Below, piece by piece: positions 61,732 to 64,000 of a DNA stretch of 64,000 nucleotides; positions within the stretch are counted from its first letter, which is position 1; each line of letters starts with the position of its first letter. The stretch lies in the NCBI GenBank assembly GCA_038496675.1, contig CM076651.1, forward strand, positions 8,756,899 through 8,820,898, given 5' to 3'. The notes beneath the pieces are model-generated. The model was not told the DNA's origin. It did not search any database and was given only the letters and a program-made list of their open reading frames with translations. The position numbers were made by a program, and so were the translations under genes. The DNA is from Rachycentron canadum (Eukaryota > Chordata > Actinopteri > Carangiformes > Rachycentridae).

Positions 61732-64000
61732 GAAGACAGGCTCCTAGCATAAGGGGGAAGTCAGTCACCATTTCTGTGGTGAGGGACTTCTAAGGACTGT
61801 CCAATTTAATGACAACGCTTTGCTGTGACTTCACTTGACACTATTATTAGAAAAGTTACGTGTTCCCTACACCTCACCAGTGACAGAGGCTTTTACTCCA
61901 ACTGCAGAGAACTTGTTAGTTTTACTCAAAACACATTTTAATCTTGTTTTCTTTATTGACTTTTTAGTGTCATTTTAATGTTGTATCAGCATTTTTCAGC
62001 TACTGCTGTTAGCATCTTTGTCGTGTACCATGGATCCATGTGATGTATCTTCTAAAAGGTCTTTACGATCTCCATGTGCTCTGCAGTAATTCATTAGACT
62101 GACTGACTGACTGTCAATCCAGTTAGCTTTGCCTGGCTACTTGACCAGAATTACACACTCCATGTTGTTCTTGCTCACCGAGCATTACTGCAGCTACCTG
62201 TGCTCTCCACGCAGAGCAGCGAATAACTCGGGAGCTTTCTTCACTAGTTCACTAAAAATCTGTCCGTTATTTAGGGTTTAGACTGAGTGGAGAAGCTAAA
62301 ATGTTACATCATGTGATACTTCTTTAGTGATCGGAGCAGGATTTAGAAGGTTTGACTGCTGACATTAATCCTGGAACTAGCTGGTTTAATGTACCATCAA
62401 CATTTCATGCACAAAGACAGAGACAACAATACTGAATATAACATCCTCTTTATTAGTAGTTGTGCAGCAGTTCAGGCAGCTGAATCAACTTCTGAGTGAG
62501 AGATATTTTGCTGGGAGGAGCTCGACTTTACTGTGTGATACTGCAGTTACAAGCAGGTCACTGGTTAATAGTTTAATTGAATAAGAAATAATACTTTTTT
62601 ATCATAGTTGTTTTTGCTTACTTTGCAAATACTGCAAATGCTTTTCTTTGTAGTTTTTGTTGGAAGTGTGCTAATTTAAGTTCATGTAGTGATGACAAAA
62701 TTGAATGGTTCTAGTAAGTGTAAATTGTTAAAATTGGTGAATATACTAAAAGGGGGGTTGGGATTAACCTCACACCAACAGAGGAGGAATTTCTCATCCA
62801 GGACGGACAGACATCTAATAGATGTGTCTATAGAATAGCTACGTATCTATCTGCTCAGCTGAAACCCAAGTTCCCAAGTCTGTTGAAGTGCAGAGCCTGA
62901 TATGGGGATAGCTCAACAAGTTCAACCCTGCAGGGCAAATGAATGTTCACTGTAATATGACTCCTTTGCCTGAGTGGACCCTCTGACTCTACGGAGGCAT
63001 CTTCACATGAGAGAAGGTGGTTTATCAGCCAGCATTTAGAGTTTCAGTACCAATACCAATCAAGATGCCTTCAATCACTGATATATCCCATGATGCCGTT
63101 TATCTTATGCTGTTATATGCAAGTTGTATATTTGCTGATGAACAGGAACAGGCTGCCTACTGATCCGTCACTTAAAACGAAGAACCAGCTCAGTTGTGAA
63201 TCTTAATTGTGTTGTTTTGTTTGTTTGCTTGTCCTCACTTCCTTAAGACTTTGGCTTCTGGACACGGACTGACCTCATCTCACGAGGCAGTGCCTTCTCA
63301 GATGCTGGCATTTAACCATAGCCAGAATCTAAAGCAGTGAGGGGTAGTGTTATTATACATGGTATTAGCATCTTTTACTACTACTCCCATGTTTCTTATT
63401 CCGTATTATAAATTCACAAATGCTATTAATTAGTGGATGGGATAATGAGACAGGACATGTGATTAAAATTCAGCACTGATTGATGCGCACAGCGAGTTGA
63501 TTGTTATGGTTTTCATGATTAATGACTATATGAGTGTGCCAGAAGGTCCACATCAATATTTCTCAGTATCGATTGTCATTGTGTCTGTTTTCTTCCCATT
63601 TCCACACCAGAACTAATAAAAGTCAGAGCCTGGCCACTGTCATGTAAGCTTGTTTTGAATCTTTCCATTCTTTTTAAATTAGCTTGGACTGATCCCATCC
63701 TCAGGTACTTAGAGGAGGCAAATCGCTGTTGTGTTTGTACAAGTGTCCCCCAACAAACTCCAGGATGTTTTTGAGGATTAACTACAGATTGAGCTTTGCA
63801 TGCTTAAAGCTAACAGAGGCATGTCTTGTTGGGTTACAACGCCACTGAGCTCATCCCCATCCACATTCACATTCTCCAGTAGTTTGTGTCTGAATGTATG
63901 TGCGTGTCTCAGTATGAGGCTGTGGGTATATTTGTTGCATTTCCACCCCTGTCACTCATTCTCCCGTGGTAGAATAAAAACACAAAAGCCTCTGTCCTGG
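61732..64000. other. anonymous sequence, possibly repeat-derived
   Basis: No gene is supported. A GACT tetramer run (62098-62113) is present. The part at 62100-62600 has the texture of an old fish DNA transposon ('gagcattactgcagctacct', 'aataactcgggagctttctt'), but I cannot assign a family. Confidence 0.4.

Noticed and set aside
1..64000. CRISPR arrays, operons, phage or plasmid features
   Set aside because: The repeats are microsatellites and eukaryotic transposons; there are no regularly spaced repeats, no ribosome-binding-site gene strings and no prokaryotic genes.

Overview
The window looks like teleost fish (percomorph-type) nuclear DNA. It is AT-rich with long microsatellites, and has no bacterial gene organisation and no long open reading frames. 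It carries a set of repeats familiar from fish genomes: two decayed Tc1-like DNA transposons, three remnants of LINE retrotransposons, two copies of a tRNA-headed SINE-like repeat, two copies of a LINE-type 3' tail ending in TTGNC pentamers, and several high-copy MITE-like families. A single unresolved base at 29226 shows it is a draft assembly. I found no complete gene that I can name. Most of the window reads as intron or intergenic sequence.

Layout. 1-16 kb is repeat-rich: SINE-like copy (about 1.2 kb), Tc1 fragment (1.35-1.77 kb), LINE tail (3.84-3.99 kb), a homologous repeat pair in opposite orientation (10.0-10.4 and 13.1-13.8 kb), two strong hairpins (10.86 and 12.18 kb), a second SINE-like copy (12.66 kb), a minus-strand LINE reverse transcriptase remnant (14.44-15.67 kb) and a MITE-like copy (15.85-16.14 kb). 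16-22 kb is mostly anonymous, with a MITE-like copy at 20.4 kb. At 22.2-22.7 kb there is an unusually CpG-rich island whose left edge holds a 126-base candidate exon. 26.0-28.25 kb is a decayed L2-type LINE on the minus strand, with endonuclease and reverse transcriptase remnants. 28-38 kb is anonymous, with large CA/GT microsatellites. 38.7-39.5 kb holds a candidate 102-base exon and, close by, what looks like a compact 110-base intron. A 132-base candidate exon lies at 43.4 kb. A near full-length but dead Tc1 element occupies 48.56-49.66 kb. 51-64 kb is largely anonymous, with microsatellites, one retroelement-derived repeat end (60.95 kb) and an unassigned ORF (61.4 kb).

The three best candidate exons (22210-22335, 38740-38841, 43400-43531) are all on the plus strand, and each is a multiple of three in phase 0-0 with plausible splice sites. 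They could belong to one widely spaced gene crossing the window. I do not recognise their peptides, and chance pseudo-exons of this quality are expected in 64 kb, so this is a hypothesis. I see no evidence for a previously undescribed biological system. The most unexplained structures are the perfect 19-bp hairpin at 12180-12237, the palindrome and duplication cluster at 10831-10905, the CpG-rich island at 22.2-22.7 kb and the candidate exons.
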